From: Mycobacterium kansasii ATCC 12478
GTDB lineage: Bacteria; Actinomycetota; Actinomycetes; Mycobacteriales; Mycobacteriaceae
Direction: 5' to 3'
Assembly (NCBI RefSeq): GCF_000157895.3
Contig: NC_022663.1
Location: 5,952,001-6,016,000, forward strand
Length of the DNA stretch: 64,000 nt
How positions within the stretch are numbered: the stretch's first letter is position 1; each line of letters starts with the position of its first letter. The notes below the pieces were generated by a model. The model did no database searches and was not told the DNA's origin. It saw only the letters and a list, made by a program, of their open reading frames with translations. Both the position numbers and the translations under genes were made by a program. Below are positions 6,478-14,723 of the stretch, in pieces.

Positions 6478-8993
6478 CCCTCGAGGCCAGCAAGACCGCT
6501 GCCGAGCCGCTGACCCAGGCCGAGGCCATTGCTTCGCTGAGCCGCTACGGCTACGGCTGGGTCGACTCCGATGTCGCCGGCGCCAGCGCTCAGCGCGGGC
6601 TGTCGGAGGCGGTGGTTCGCGACATCTCCGCGAAGAAGAACGAGCCTGAGTGGATGCTGCAGAACCGGCTGAAGGCGCTGCGCATCTTCGAGCGCAAGCC
6701 GATGCCGCGCTGGGGCTCCAACCTCGAGGGCATCGACTTCGACAACATCAAGTACTTCGTGCGATCGACAGAAAAGCAGGCGGCCAGCTGGGACGATTTG
6801 CCAGAGGACATCAAAAATACCTACGACCGTTTAGGAATTCCCGAAGCGGAAAAGCAAAGATTAGTTGCTGGAGTAGCGGCCCAGTATGAAAGCGAAGTAG
6901 TGTACCACCAGATCAGAGAGGATTTAGAATCCCAAGGCGTTATTTTCTTAGACACTGATACTGGCTTGCGGGAACATCCCGAAGTATTCAAACAATATTT
7001 TGGAACCGTAATTCCTGCTGGCGATAATAAGTTTTCTGCACTCAATACCGCTGTGTGGAGTGGCGGGTCCTTTATTTACGTCCCGCCGGGGGTCCACGTC
7101 GACATCCCCCTGCAGGCTTACTTCCGGATCAACACCGAGAACATGGGCCAGTTCGAGCGAACACTGATTATTGCCGACGAGGGCTCCTACGTGCACTACG
7201 TCGAGGGCTGTGTGCCAGCCGGTGAGCTGATCACGACCGCTGACGGAGACCTGAGGCCCATCGAGTCGATCCGTGTGGGTGACTACGTCAGTAGCCACGA
7301 TGGGCGGCCACATCGTGTCACCGCGGTGCAGATGCGCGACCTCAACGGGGAGCTCTACAGCTTCACGCCGATGTCTTCCGCGAACAAGTTCTCCGTCACC
7401 GCGGAACATCCCTTGCTCATCGTTCCCCGCCACGAGGTGCGCGTCATGCGCAAAGAGCGCAAAGGATGGAAGGCAGAAGTCAACAGCGCCAAGCTGCGTC
7501 GCACCGAGCCGCGGTGGATTGCGGCGAAGAACGTTGCCGAAGGTGACTTCCTGATCTACCCCAAGCCGAAGCCGATCCCACACAAGACGGTGCTGTCCCT
7601 CGAGTTCGCGCGGCTGGCGGGGTATTACCTGGCGGAAGGCCATGCATGTCTGACCAATGGCTGTGAGTCACTGATCTTCTCGTTCCACAGCGACGAATTC
7701 GAGTTCGTCGAGGAGGTTCGCCAAGCGTGCAAGTCGTTGTACGAGAAGTCAGGCTCTGTCCTGATCGAGGAGCACAAGCATTCGGCACGCGTCACTGTCT
7801 ACACGAAGGCGGGCTATGCCGCGATGCGTGACAACGTCGGCATCGGATCGTCGAACAAGAAGCTGTCGGATCTCTTGATGCGTCAAGACGAGACGTTCCT
7901 CAGCGAGCTCGTCGACGCCTATGTCAACGGGGACGGCAATGTAACGAAGCGCGGCGGCGCCCTCTGGAAGCGCGTGCATACGACTTCCCGTGTCTGGGCA
8001 TTCCAATTGCAGTCCATCCTCGCGCGGTTGGGTCATTACGCCACAGTCGAATTGCGTCGTCCTGGCGGTCCAGGAGTTATCCAGGGTCGTGACATCATGC
8101 GCAAGGACATCTACCAGGTCCAGTGGACCGAGGGCGGCCACGGGCCTAAGCAAGCGCGTGATTGCGGTGACTACTTTGCGGTGCCGATAAGAAAGCGTGA
8201 GGTCCGAGAAGCACACGAGCGGGTCTACAACCTCGATGTCGAGGAGCCGGACAGCTACCTCGCCTACGGGTTCGCGGTGCACAACTGCACTGCCCCTATT
8301 TACAAGTCGGACTCGCTACACTCCGCGGTGGTCGAGATCATCGTGAAACCGCATGCGCGCGTGCGTTACACCACCATCCAGAACTGGTCGAACAACGTCT
8401 ACAACCTGGTCACCAAGCGGGCCCGCGCAGAGGCCGGCGCCACCATGGAGTGGGTCGACGGCAACATCGGATCCAAGGTGACCATGAAATATCCGGCGGT
8501 CTGGATGACCGGAGAGCACGCCAAAGGCGAAGTGCTGTCGGTGGCGTTCGCCGGCGAGGACCAGCACCAGGACACCGGTGCCAAGATGCTGCATCTGGCG
8601 CCCAACACGTCGAGCAACATCGTGTCGAAGTCGGTAGCGCGCGGCGGCGGCCGCACCTCCTACCGGGGCCTCGTCCAGGTGAACAAGGGCGCGCACGGTT
8701 CCAAGTCGAGCGTGAAATGCGATGCGCTGCTGGTCGATACGATCAGCCGCAGCGACACCTACCCCTACGTCGACATCCGCGAGGACGACGTCACCATGGG
8801 CCATGAGGCCACCGTGTCCAAGGTCAGTGAGAACCAGCTGTTCTACCTGATGAGCCGCGGGATGACCGAGGACGAGGCCATGGCGATGGTGGTGCGCGGC
8901 TTCGTCGAGCCGATCGCCAAGGAACTGCCGATGGAGTATGCGCTGGAGCTCAACCGGCTGATCGAGCTGCAGATGGAGGGCTCCGTAGGATGA
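6474..8993 (+). CDS. sufB: SufB Fe-S scaffold protein precursor containing an intein
   Basis: An 839-residue precursor. The host protein consists of residues 1-245 and 605-839, giving a 480-residue mature SufB after splicing, the usual length. SufB forms the SufBC2D scaffold on which Fe-S clusters are built. Conserved segments include WSGGSFIYVPPGV (about residues 197-209), ERTLIIADEGSYVHYVEG just before the intein and CTAPIYKSDSLHSAVVEIIV just after. ATG at 6474 overlaps the sufR stop. Codon use is odd between about 6808 and 7080: GC is about 45% by hand count against 65-68% in the flanks, with four TTA leucine and two AGA arginine codons, although the protein sequence there remains fully SufB-like. 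This suggests a recombined patch. Confidence 0.95.
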   Translation: MTLEASKTAAEPLTQAEAIASLSRYGYGWVDSDVAGASAQRGLSEAVVRDISAKKNEPEWMLQNRLKALRIFERKPMPRWGSNLEGIDFDNIKYFVRSTEKQAASWDDLPEDIKNTYDRLGIPEAEKQRLVAGVAAQYESEVVYHQIREDLESQGVIFLDTDTGLREHPEVFKQYFGTVIPAGDNKFSALNTAVWSGGSFIYVPPGVHVDIPLQAYFRINTENMGQFERTLIIADEGSYVHYVEGCVPAGELITTADGDLRPIESIRVGDYVSSHDGRPHRVTAVQMRDLNGELYSFTPMSSANKFSVTAEHPLLIVPRHEVRVMRKERKGWKAEVNSAKLRRTEPRWIAAKNVAEGDFLIYPKPKPIPHKTVLSLEFARLAGYYLAEGHACLTNGCESLIFSFHSDEFEFVEEVRQACKSLYEKSGSVLIEEHKHSARVTVYTKAGYAAMRDNVGIGSSNKKLSDLLMRQDETFLSELVDAYVNGDGNVTKRGGALWKRVHTTSRVWAFQLQSILARLGHYATVELRRPGGPGVIQGRDIMRKDIYQVQWTEGGHGPKQARDCGDYFAVPIRKREVREAHERVYNLDVEEPDSYLAYGFAVHNCTAPIYKSDSLHSAVVEIIVKPHARVRYTTIQNWSNNVYNLVTKRARAEAGATMEWVDGNIGSKVTMKYPAVWMTGEHAKGEVLSVAFAGEDQHQDTGAKMLHLAPNTSSNIVSKSVARGGGRTSYRGLVQVNKGAHGSKSSVKCDALLVDTISRSDTYPYVDIREDDVTMGHEATVSKVSENQLFYLMSRGMTEDEAMAMVVRGFVEPIAKELPMEYALELNRLIELQMEGSVG
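6808..7080 (+). other. Low-GC mosaic patch within sufB
   Basis: By hand count, 6841-7080 contains 109 G/C of 240 bases (about 45%), while 6661-6720 and 7081-7140 are about 65-68%. Four TTA and two AGA codons occur here, both very rare in this genome. The reading frame and SufB motifs are intact. The boundaries are approximate (left edge between about 6725 and 6810; right edge about 7075). Confidence 0.7.
7209..8285 (+). other. SufB intein with LAGLIDADG homing endonuclease
   Basis: A 359-residue in-frame intein, from Cys at 7209 (CVPAGELITTADGDLRPIES) to the His-Asn end at 8280-8285 followed by the +1 Cys codon at 8286. Splicing motifs are visible: block A with the N-terminal Cys, block B TAEHPLLIV (TxxH), and block F/G ending LAYGFAVHN. 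Two LAGLIDADG-type motifs, LEFARLAGYYLAEGHA and LVDAYVNGDGNV, show an endonuclease domain with the second-motif acidic residue kept. The length matches the M. tuberculosis SufB intein as I recall it. Its GC and codon use are ordinary for the chromosome, so it is probably long resident. Confidence 0.95.
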
Positions 8994-9000
8994 GAATCGA

Positions 9001-10152
9001 ATGACCGCCACCTTGAACAAGGGCGAGCTGTTCTCGTCCTTCGACGTCGACGCCTTCGAGGTTCCGCACGGCCGCGACGAGCTTTGGCGGTTCACCCCGC
9101 TAAAGCGGTTGCGCGGCCTGCACGACGGCTCCGCGCCGGCCACCGGCAATGCGGAGATCAGCGTCAGCGGCCCGACGCGCCTCACCGTGGAGACGGTGCG
9201 CCGCGGTGACGAACGGCTCGGCCAAGGCGGTGTTCCCGCTGACCGCGTTGCAGCCCAAGCCTTTTCGTCGTTCAACTCGGCGACGCTGGTCACGGTAGGA
9301 CGTGACACGCAAATTGCCGAGCCGGTGAACATCACCGTCACCGGTCCGGGCGAGGGCGCAACTGCCTACGGACATATGCAGATCCGCGTCGAGGAGCTCG
9401 GCGAGGCCGTCGTCATCATCGACCACCGGGGGAGCGGAACCTACGCCGACAACGTCGAATTCGTGGTCGCCGACGCCGCTCGGCTTACCGTGGTGTGGAT
9501 CGCCGACTGGGCCGACGACACCGTTCATCTCAGCGCCCACCACGCCCGGCTCGGCAAGGACGCCGTGCTGCGGCACGTCGCCGTCATGCTCGGCGGGGAG
9601 GTGGTGCGGATGGCGGCCAACGTGCGCTTCGATGCTCCGGGCGGCGATGCCGAGCTGCTGGGGCTGTACTTCGCCGACGACGGCCAGCACCTGGAATCGC
9701 GGCTGCTGGTTGACCACGCTCACCCTGACTGTAAGTCGAACGTGCTGTACAAGGGTGCGCTGCAAGGAGATCCGGCGTCGTCGCGGCCTGATGCGCACAC
9801 CGTGTGGGTGGGTGACGTGCTGATCCGCGCCGAGGCAACCGGCACGGACACCTTCGAGGTCAACCGCAACCTGGTGCTCACCGACGGGGCGCGCGCGGAC
9901 TCGGTGCCCAATCTCGAGATCGAAACCGGCGAGATCGCCGGCGCCGGGCACGCCAGCGCCACCGGACGTTTCGACGACGAGCAGCTGTTCTACCTGCGCT
10001 CTCGCGGAATCCCGGAAGAGCAGGCCCGCCGGCTGGTGATCCGCGGATTCTTCGGCGAGATCATCTCCAAGATCGCGGTGCCCGAGGTACGCGAACGTTT
10101 GACCGCAGCCATTGAACACGAACTGGAACTCACGGAAAAGACAACAGCCTGA
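9001..10152 (+). CDS. sufD: SufD, Fe-S assembly scaffold subunit
   Basis: A 383-residue paralogue of SufB that partners SufB and SufC in the SufBC2D complex. The C-terminal half carries the SufBD beta-helix core, including LYKGALQGDPASSRPDAHTVWVGDVLI (about residues 248-274) and DEQLFYLRSRGIPEEQARRLVIRGFFGEII (about 327-356), which are conserved between SufB and SufD. Start ATG at 9001 lies 7 nt after the sufB stop. The stop overlaps the sufC ATG by one base. Confidence 0.93.
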   Translation: MTATLNKGELFSSFDVDAFEVPHGRDELWRFTPLKRLRGLHDGSAPATGNAEISVSGPTRLTVETVRRGDERLGQGGVPADRVAAQAFSSFNSATLVTVGRDTQIAEPVNITVTGPGEGATAYGHMQIRVEELGEAVVIIDHRGSGTYADNVEFVVADAARLTVVWIADWADDTVHLSAHHARLGKDAVLRHVAVMLGGEVVRMAANVRFDAPGGDAELLGLYFADDGQHLESRLLVDHAHPDCKSNVLYKGALQGDPASSRPDAHTVWVGDVLIRAEATGTDTFEVNRNLVLTDGARADSVPNLEIETGEIAGAGHASATGRFDDEQLFYLRSRGIPEEQARRLVIRGFFGEIISKIAVPEVRERLTAAIEHELELTEKTTA

Positions 10153-10934
10153 TGACGACCCTGGAAATCAAAGACCTGCACGTCAGCGTCGAAAATCCCA
10201 ACGCCGCCGACGGGGAGCGAGAAATTCCCATTCTCAACGGTGTCGACCTGACCGTGAATTCCGGTGAGACGCATGCCCTGATGGGTCCCAACGGCTCGGG
10301 TAAGTCCACGCTGTCCTACGCCATCGCCGGCCACCCCAAGTATCAGGTGACGTCGGGATCCATCACGCTGGACGGCGCCGACGTGCTGGCCATGAGCGTC
10401 GACGAGCGGGCCCGCGCCGGCCTGTTCCTGGCCATGCAATATCCGGTCGAGGTGCCCGGTGTCTCGATGTCGAACTTCCTGCGCTCGGCGGCAACCGCCA
10501 TCCGCGGCGAGCCGCCGAAGCTGCGGCACTGGGTCAAAGAGGTCAAGGCGGCGATGGCCGCACTCGACATCGACCCGTCGTTCGCCGAACGCAACGTCAA
10601 CGAAGGTTTCTCCGGTGGCGAGAAGAAGCGCCACGAGATCCTGCAGCTCGAGCTGCTCAAGCCCAAAATCGCCATCCTCGACGAGACCGACTCCGGCTTG
10701 GATGTCGACGCCTTGCGGGTGGTCAGCGAGGGCGTGAACCGCTATGCCGAAACCGAGCACGGCGGCGTCCTGCTGATCACCCACTACACCCGCATCCTGC
10801 GCTACATCCATCCGCAACACGTGCACGTGTTCGTCGGGGGCCGCATCGTCGAATCCGGCGGCCCCGAACTGGCCGACGAACTCGAAGAAAACGGCTACGT
10901 GCGCTTCACCCAAGCGGCGGCCACCGGGGCCTGA
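10152..10934 (+). CDS. sufC: SufC, ABC-type ATPase of the SUF complex
   Basis: A 260-residue soluble ABC ATPase that drives Fe-S cluster assembly on SufB-SufD. Motifs are Walker A GPNGSGKST (about residues 46-54), the SufC-type signature FSGGEKKRHEILQ (about 154-166), Walker B KIAILDETDSGLDVD (about 173-187) and the switch histidine in LLITHYTRIL (about 209-218). There is no membrane segment, as expected. ATG overlaps the sufD stop by one base; the next gene starts 2 nt after its stop. Confidence 0.95.
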   Translation: MTTLEIKDLHVSVENPNAADGEREIPILNGVDLTVNSGETHALMGPNGSGKSTLSYAIAGHPKYQVTSGSITLDGADVLAMSVDERARAGLFLAMQYPVEVPGVSMSNFLRSAATAIRGEPPKLRHWVKEVKAAMAALDIDPSFAERNVNEGFSGGEKKRHEILQLELLKPKIAILDETDSGLDVDALRVVSEGVNRYAETEHGGVLLITHYTRILRYIHPQHVHVFVGGRIVESGGPELADELEENGYVRFTQAAATGA

Positions 10935-10936
10935 CC

Positions 10937-12193
10937 ATGAAGACCTCGGTGACGCACGTCGACGCCGCGGCGATCCGTGCCGATTTCCCGATCCTGCAGC
11001 GCGTCATGCGCGGCGGAAATCAATTGGCGTATCTGGATTCCGGTGCGACGTCGCAGCGGCCGCTGCAAGTGCTCGACGCCGAACGCGACTTTCTCGTCAC
11101 CTCCAACGGCGCGGTGCACCGTGGTGCGCACCAACTGATGGAAGAGGCCACCGACGCCTACGAACAGGGGCGAGCCGACATCGCGGCGTTCGTCGGGGCC
11201 CGTGCCGATGACCTGGTATTCACCAAGAACGCCACCGAGGCGCTCAATCTGGTGTCATATGTGTTGGGCGACAAGCGATTCGACCGCGCTGTCGGCGACG
11301 GCGGTGATGTTATTGTCACCACCGAGCTCGAGCACCACGCCAACCTGGTCCCGTGGCAGGAACTCGCCCGGCGCACCGGGGCCACCCTGCGCTGGTACGG
11401 CGTGACCGACGACGGACGGATCGACCTGGACTCGCTGCAACTCGACGAGCGTGTGAAAGTCGTTGCGTTCAGCCATCATTCCAATGTCACCGGGGCTTTG
11501 GCGCCGGTGAACGAATTGGTTTCCCGAGCAAGAGAAGTCGGCGCGCTCACCGTGCTGGACGCCTGCCAGTCGGTGCCGCATCAGCCGGTGGATTTCCAGA
11601 CGCTGGGCGTCGACTTCGCGGCCTTCTCGGGGCATAAGATGCTGGGTCCCACCGGAATCGGCGTGCTATATGGCCGTCGCGACGTGTTGGCCGCCATGCC
11701 CCCATTTCTCACCGGCGGTTCGATGATCGAGACGGTGACCATGGAAGAGTCCACCTATGCGCCGTCGCCGCAACGCTTCGAGGCCGGCACCCCGATGACC
11801 TCCCAGGTGGTCGGATTGGCCGCCGCTGCACGCTATCTGGGCGCTATCGGCATGGACGCCGTCGAGGCACACGAACGTGAGCTGGTCGCAGCGACCATCG
11901 AGGGCCTGTCCGCTATCGACGGTGTCCGCATCATCGGCCCCACAACGATGGAAAGCCGTGGCTCCCCGGTCGCATTCGTTGTCGACGGGGTGCACGCCCA
12001 CGACGTCGGCCAGATTCTCGACGACGAGGGGGTGGCCGTGCGGGTCGGACATCACTGCGCCATGCCGCTGCACCGGCGGTTCGGCGTGGCCGCCACCGCG
12101 CGAGCATCCTTCGCGGTGTACAACACGCTCGACGAGGTCGACCGGCTGCTGGCCGGGGTGCGACGGTCGCTGAAATTCTTTGGGAGAGCCTGA
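10937..12193 (+). CDS. sufS: Cysteine desulfurase SufS
   Basis: A 418-residue class-V aminotransferase-fold, PLP-dependent enzyme that takes sulfur from cysteine as a persulfide and delivers it to the scaffold through SufU. The PLP-binding lysine lies in AAFSGHKMLGPTGIGVLYG (about residues 226-244). The active-site cysteine is in VRVGHHCAMPLHRRFG (about 365-380), the group-II pattern. TKNATEALNLVSY (about 95-107) binds the PLP phosphate region. Length agrees with M. tuberculosis Csd/SufS (Rv1464). Confidence 0.95.
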   Translation: MKTSVTHVDAAAIRADFPILQRVMRGGNQLAYLDSGATSQRPLQVLDAERDFLVTSNGAVHRGAHQLMEEATDAYEQGRADIAAFVGARADDLVFTKNATEALNLVSYVLGDKRFDRAVGDGGDVIVTTELEHHANLVPWQELARRTGATLRWYGVTDDGRIDLDSLQLDERVKVVAFSHHSNVTGALAPVNELVSRAREVGALTVLDACQSVPHQPVDFQTLGVDFAAFSGHKMLGPTGIGVLYGRRDVLAAMPPFLTGGSMIETVTMEESTYAPSPQRFEAGTPMTSQVVGLAAAARYLGAIGMDAVEAHERELVAATIEGLSAIDGVRIIGPTTMESRGSPVAFVVDGVHAHDVGQILDDEGVAVRVGHHCAMPLHRRFGVAATARASFAVYNTLDEVDRLLAGVRRSLKFFGRA

Positions 12194-12195
12194 CG

Positions 12196-12660
12196 TTGCG
12201 ACTAGAGCAGATGTATCAGGACGTCATCCTGGATCACTACAAGCACCCGCAGCACCGCGGGCTGCGGGAGCCGTTCGGCGCGCAGGTCTACCATGTCAAC
12301 CCCGTCTGCGGCGACGAGGTCACGCTGCGGGTCGCGTTGTCCGACGACGGCACGACGATCACCGACGTCTCCTACGACGGCCAGGGTTGTTCGATCTCCC
12401 AGGCGTCGACGTCGGTGCTCACCCAGCAGGTGATCGGCCGCAGCGTGCCGGAAGCGTTGCAGATCATCGACGCGTTCACCGAGATGGTGTCCTCGCGTGG
12501 AACGGTGCACGGTGACGAGGACGTTCTCGGAGACGGAATTGCGTTTGCCGGCGTGGCGAAATACCCGGCACGGGTGAAATGCGCGCTGCTCGGATGGATG
12601 GCTTGCAAAGATGCGCTGGCTCAGGCCAGTCATGCCCTGGAGGAGGTCAGCAATGAGTGA
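12196..12660 (+). CDS. sufU: SufU, zinc-dependent sulfur-transfer protein
   Basis: A 154-residue IscU-like protein that accepts persulfide sulfur from SufS. The three conserved cysteines are visible at about residues 38 (NPVCGDEV), 65 (GQGCSISQ) and 129 (RVKCALLGW), with Asp40 as the expected fourth zinc ligand. The likely start is TTG at 12196 (MRLEQMYQDVILDHYKHPQ), since the family begins a few residues before the LEQMYQDVILDHY motif; ATG at 12211 would lose part of it. It starts 2 nt after sufS and its stop overlaps the next gene by 8 nt. Confidence 0.92.
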   Translation: MRLEQMYQDVILDHYKHPQHRGLREPFGAQVYHVNPVCGDEVTLRVALSDDGTTITDVSYDGQGCSISQASTSVLTQQVIGRSVPEALQIIDAFTEMVSSRGTVHGDEDVLGDGIAFAGVAKYPARVKCALLGWMACKDALAQASHALEEVSNE

Positions 12661-13000
12661 AACCGCCGCTCCCAACGAAGAATTGATCGCCGATCTCGAG
12701 GAGGCGATGCGCGACGTCGTCGACCCGGAGTTGGGGATCAACGTCGTCGACCTGGGCCTGGTCTACGGGCTGGACGTGGCGGACGGCGACGAAGGAACCG
12801 TCGCGCTGATCGACATGACCTTGACCTCGGCGGCGTGCCCACTGACCGATGTCATCGAGGATCAGTCGCGCAGCGCACTGGTCGGCAGCGGTCTGGTCGA
12901 CGAGATACGGATCAACTGGGTGTGGAACCCGCCGTGGGGTCCGGACAAGATCACCGACGACGGCCGCGAACAACTGCGCGCGCTCGGCTTCACCGTCTGA
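12653..13000 (+). CDS. sufT: SufT-like DUF59 (MIP18-type) Fe-S assembly protein (Rv1466 equivalent)
   Basis: A 115-residue DUF59/PaaD-like protein. The family signature is MRDVVDPELGINVVDLGLVYGLDV (about residues 18-41), followed by MTLTSAACPLTDVI (about 57-70) with a conserved cysteine. Members support Fe-S cluster maturation, and the M. tuberculosis homologue is required for suf operon function in cluster assembly as I recall. ATG at 12653 overlaps the sufU stop by 8 nt and follows AGGAGG at about 12640. This is the last gene of the suf operon. Confidence 0.9.
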   Translation: MSETAAPNEELIADLEEAMRDVVDPELGINVVDLGLVYGLDVADGDEGTVALIDMTLTSAACPLTDVIEDQSRSALVGSGLVDEIRINWVWNPPWGPDKITDDGREQLRALGFTV

Positions 13001-13008
13001 TTCCCCGG

Positions 13009-14268
13009 TCAACCGGCGAAGCTGGCCCGCGGCGCCCCCATGCCGGGGTCGATCCGATGTGGTCCAGATGCTGAGGGCGTCACCGGAAAGTCGAAGATCG
13101 CAGTCGGGATGTACACGGTGGCACACGAATTGGGAATGTCGACCACTCCGGACAGGCGTCCCTCGATAGGGGCCGATCCGAGTAGCAGATAAGCCTGTTC
13201 GGGGCTATAGCCGAACTTCGTCAGGTAGTCGATCGCATGCAGGCAGGCGCGCTGGTAGGCGAGATCGGAATCCAGGTAGCGCTGTTCGCCGTCCAAGGTC
13301 ACCGACGTGCCCGAGAAGGCGATCCACTCCGAATACTGCGGGGCGACATTGCCCGGCATGAAGATGGCATTTTCATAGACGCCGTAGGTCTGCATGCCCC
13401 CTTTGATCACGTCCACATGAACGTCGATGAAGCCACCCATTTCGATGGCGCCGCAGAAAGTGATCTCGCCGTCGCCCTGGGAGAAGTGCAGATCGCCGAA
13501 CGACAGGTTGGCGCCGGGCACGAACACCGGATAAAACACCCGGGTACCTTTGGTGAGGTTCTTGATGTCCTGGTTGCCGCCGTTTTCGCGGGGCGGGGCG
13601 GTGCGCGCAGCCTCGGCCGCGACCCGAGCGAACTCGTCACCGGTCAGGGCACCCAGAATGGCGCCGTCGGGCTCCGGCGGTAGGGCAAGTGGTGGCACCC
13701 GGTCGGGATCGGTCGCGATGAGCGCCCCCTCGCGCCGGTTCCATTTCGCCAGCAACTGCGCGGACGGGGCCGTTCCCATCAGCCCCGGATGCACGATGCC
13801 GGTGTACTTGACGCCGGGAATGTGTCGCGAGGTCGCCGTTTGCCCGGCGAAGTCCCAGATCGCTTTGTAGGCGTCGGGGAATTGATCGGTGAGAAACCCG
13901 CCGCCGTTGCGCTTGGCGAATATCCCGGTATAGCCCCAGCCCTGTCCGGCAAGCGGGCCTGAGTCCTCTTGCGGGATGGGACCGAGGTCCAGGATGTCCA
14001 CGATCAGCAGGTCGCCCGGTTCGGCGCCGTCGACCGCGAACGGTCCGGACAGGCAGTGCACATTCTGCAGGGGAGCGTTGAGGATGTCCTCGGCCGAATC
14101 GTCGTTGTGGATGGCGCCGTCAAACCATTCCCGGCAGTGTGCGCGAAACGTGTCGCCGCGCTTGACGGTGACGACCGGAGGAATATCCGGATGCCAGCGA
14201 TTGTGCCCGATTATGTGTTGTTCGTTGAATTTCTTGGCCGAATCCAGCGGGAACAGTAATTCAGGCAT
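13009..14268 (-). CDS. fmdA: Acetamidase/formamidase family amidohydrolase (FmdA-like)
   Basis: A 419-residue protein of the FmdA/AmdA family, which hydrolyses formamide or short amides to ammonia and acid. Family segments visible are HIIGHNRWHPDIPPVVTVKRGDTF (about residues 17-40), GPFAVDGAEPGDLLIVDILDLGP (about 74-96), FSQGDGEITFCGAIEMGG (about 263-280) and SDLAYQRACLHAIDYLTKFGYSPEQAYLLLG (about 342-372). I set the start at ATG 14268 (MPELLFPLDSAKKF); longer readings add a basic, unconserved leader. It converges on the suf operon with an 8-nt gap and is divergent from an fmdB gene. No such gene sits between Rv1466 and Rv1467c in M. tuberculosis, so the pair is accessory here. Confidence 0.9.
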   Translation of the reverse strand: MPELLFPLDSAKKFNEQHIIGHNRWHPDIPPVVTVKRGDTFRAHCREWFDGAIHNDDSAEDILNAPLQNVHCLSGPFAVDGAEPGDLLIVDILDLGPIPQEDSGPLAGQGWGYTGIFAKRNGGGFLTDQFPDAYKAIWDFAGQTATSRHIPGVKYTGIVHPGLMGTAPSAQLLAKWNRREGALIATDPDRVPPLALPPEPDGAILGALTGDEFARVAAEAARTAPPRENGGNQDIKNLTKGTRVFYPVFVPGANLSFGDLHFSQGDGEITFCGAIEMGGFIDVHVDVIKGGMQTYGVYENAIFMPGNVAPQYSEWIAFSGTSVTLDGEQRYLDSDLAYQRACLHAIDYLTKFGYSPEQAYLLLGSAPIEGRLSGVVDIPNSCATVYIPTAIFDFPVTPSASGPHRIDPGMGAPRASFAG

Positions 14269-14406
14269 GCGGCACTCTCTGCACATGACGACCCTTGCAG
14301 CCCAACTTGGCCGGTAACTGTGATGGTGCTGATGATCTTCTGCAAAGCGGCTACGACAACGCCGCAGCGGTCTACACGCTGCCGCCGGCGATTTATAGTC
14401 GGCGGG

Positions 14407-14694
14407 GTGCCGAGCTACGTATTCCGCTGCGCGCAGGGCTGTCCGAAATTTGTCGAGCGGCACCCGATGGCTTCAGTGCCCGACAATGCCGAGTGTCCAC
14501 GGTGCACTTGCGTGGCCAGAAGGATTCCCGCTGCCCCGATGGTCGGTATCGGTCGCACCGCCGCGATGCAACTCCATGACCGCACCCGGGCCACCGCTGA
14601 TTCACCGCAGGTGGTCAGCGGCCTGCCTCCTGCCCGGCGCGGCAGGTCCGACATGACCATGAACCCACTGCACCGCGGACTGCCGCGGCCATAG
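14407..14694 (+). CDS. fmdB: FmdB-family zinc-ribbon protein
   Basis: A 95-residue protein with the FmdB regulatory zinc-ribbon: VPSYVFRCAQGCPKFVERHP followed by ECPRCTCVARR, giving two Cys pairs (CAQGC and CPRC). FmdB proteins are found next to formamidase genes and were proposed to regulate them in methylotrophs. The start is GTG at 14407 (VPSYVF), which places the conserved PxYxFRC motif at the N-terminus as in the family. It is divergent from fmdA across 138 nt, which would hold both promoters. Confidence 0.8.
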   Translation: MPSYVFRCAQGCPKFVERHPMASVPDNAECPRCTCVARRIPAAPMVGIGRTAAMQLHDRTRATADSPQVVSGLPPARRGRSDMTMNPLHRGLPRP

Positions 14695-14698
14695 CCCG

Positions 14699-14720
14699 GC
14701 GCCGGCTTGGATGCCGGCGC
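14699..14720. terminator. Hairpin between convergent fmdB and fadE15
   Basis: GCGCCGGC (14699-14706) and GCCGGCGC (14713-14720) form a perfect 8-bp, all-GC stem with a TTGGAT loop. It lies 4 nt after the fmdB stop and 3 nt beyond the fadE15 stop, between convergent genes, so a bidirectional intrinsic terminator is likely although no T tract follows. Confidence 0.7.
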
Positions 14721-14723
14721 GCG

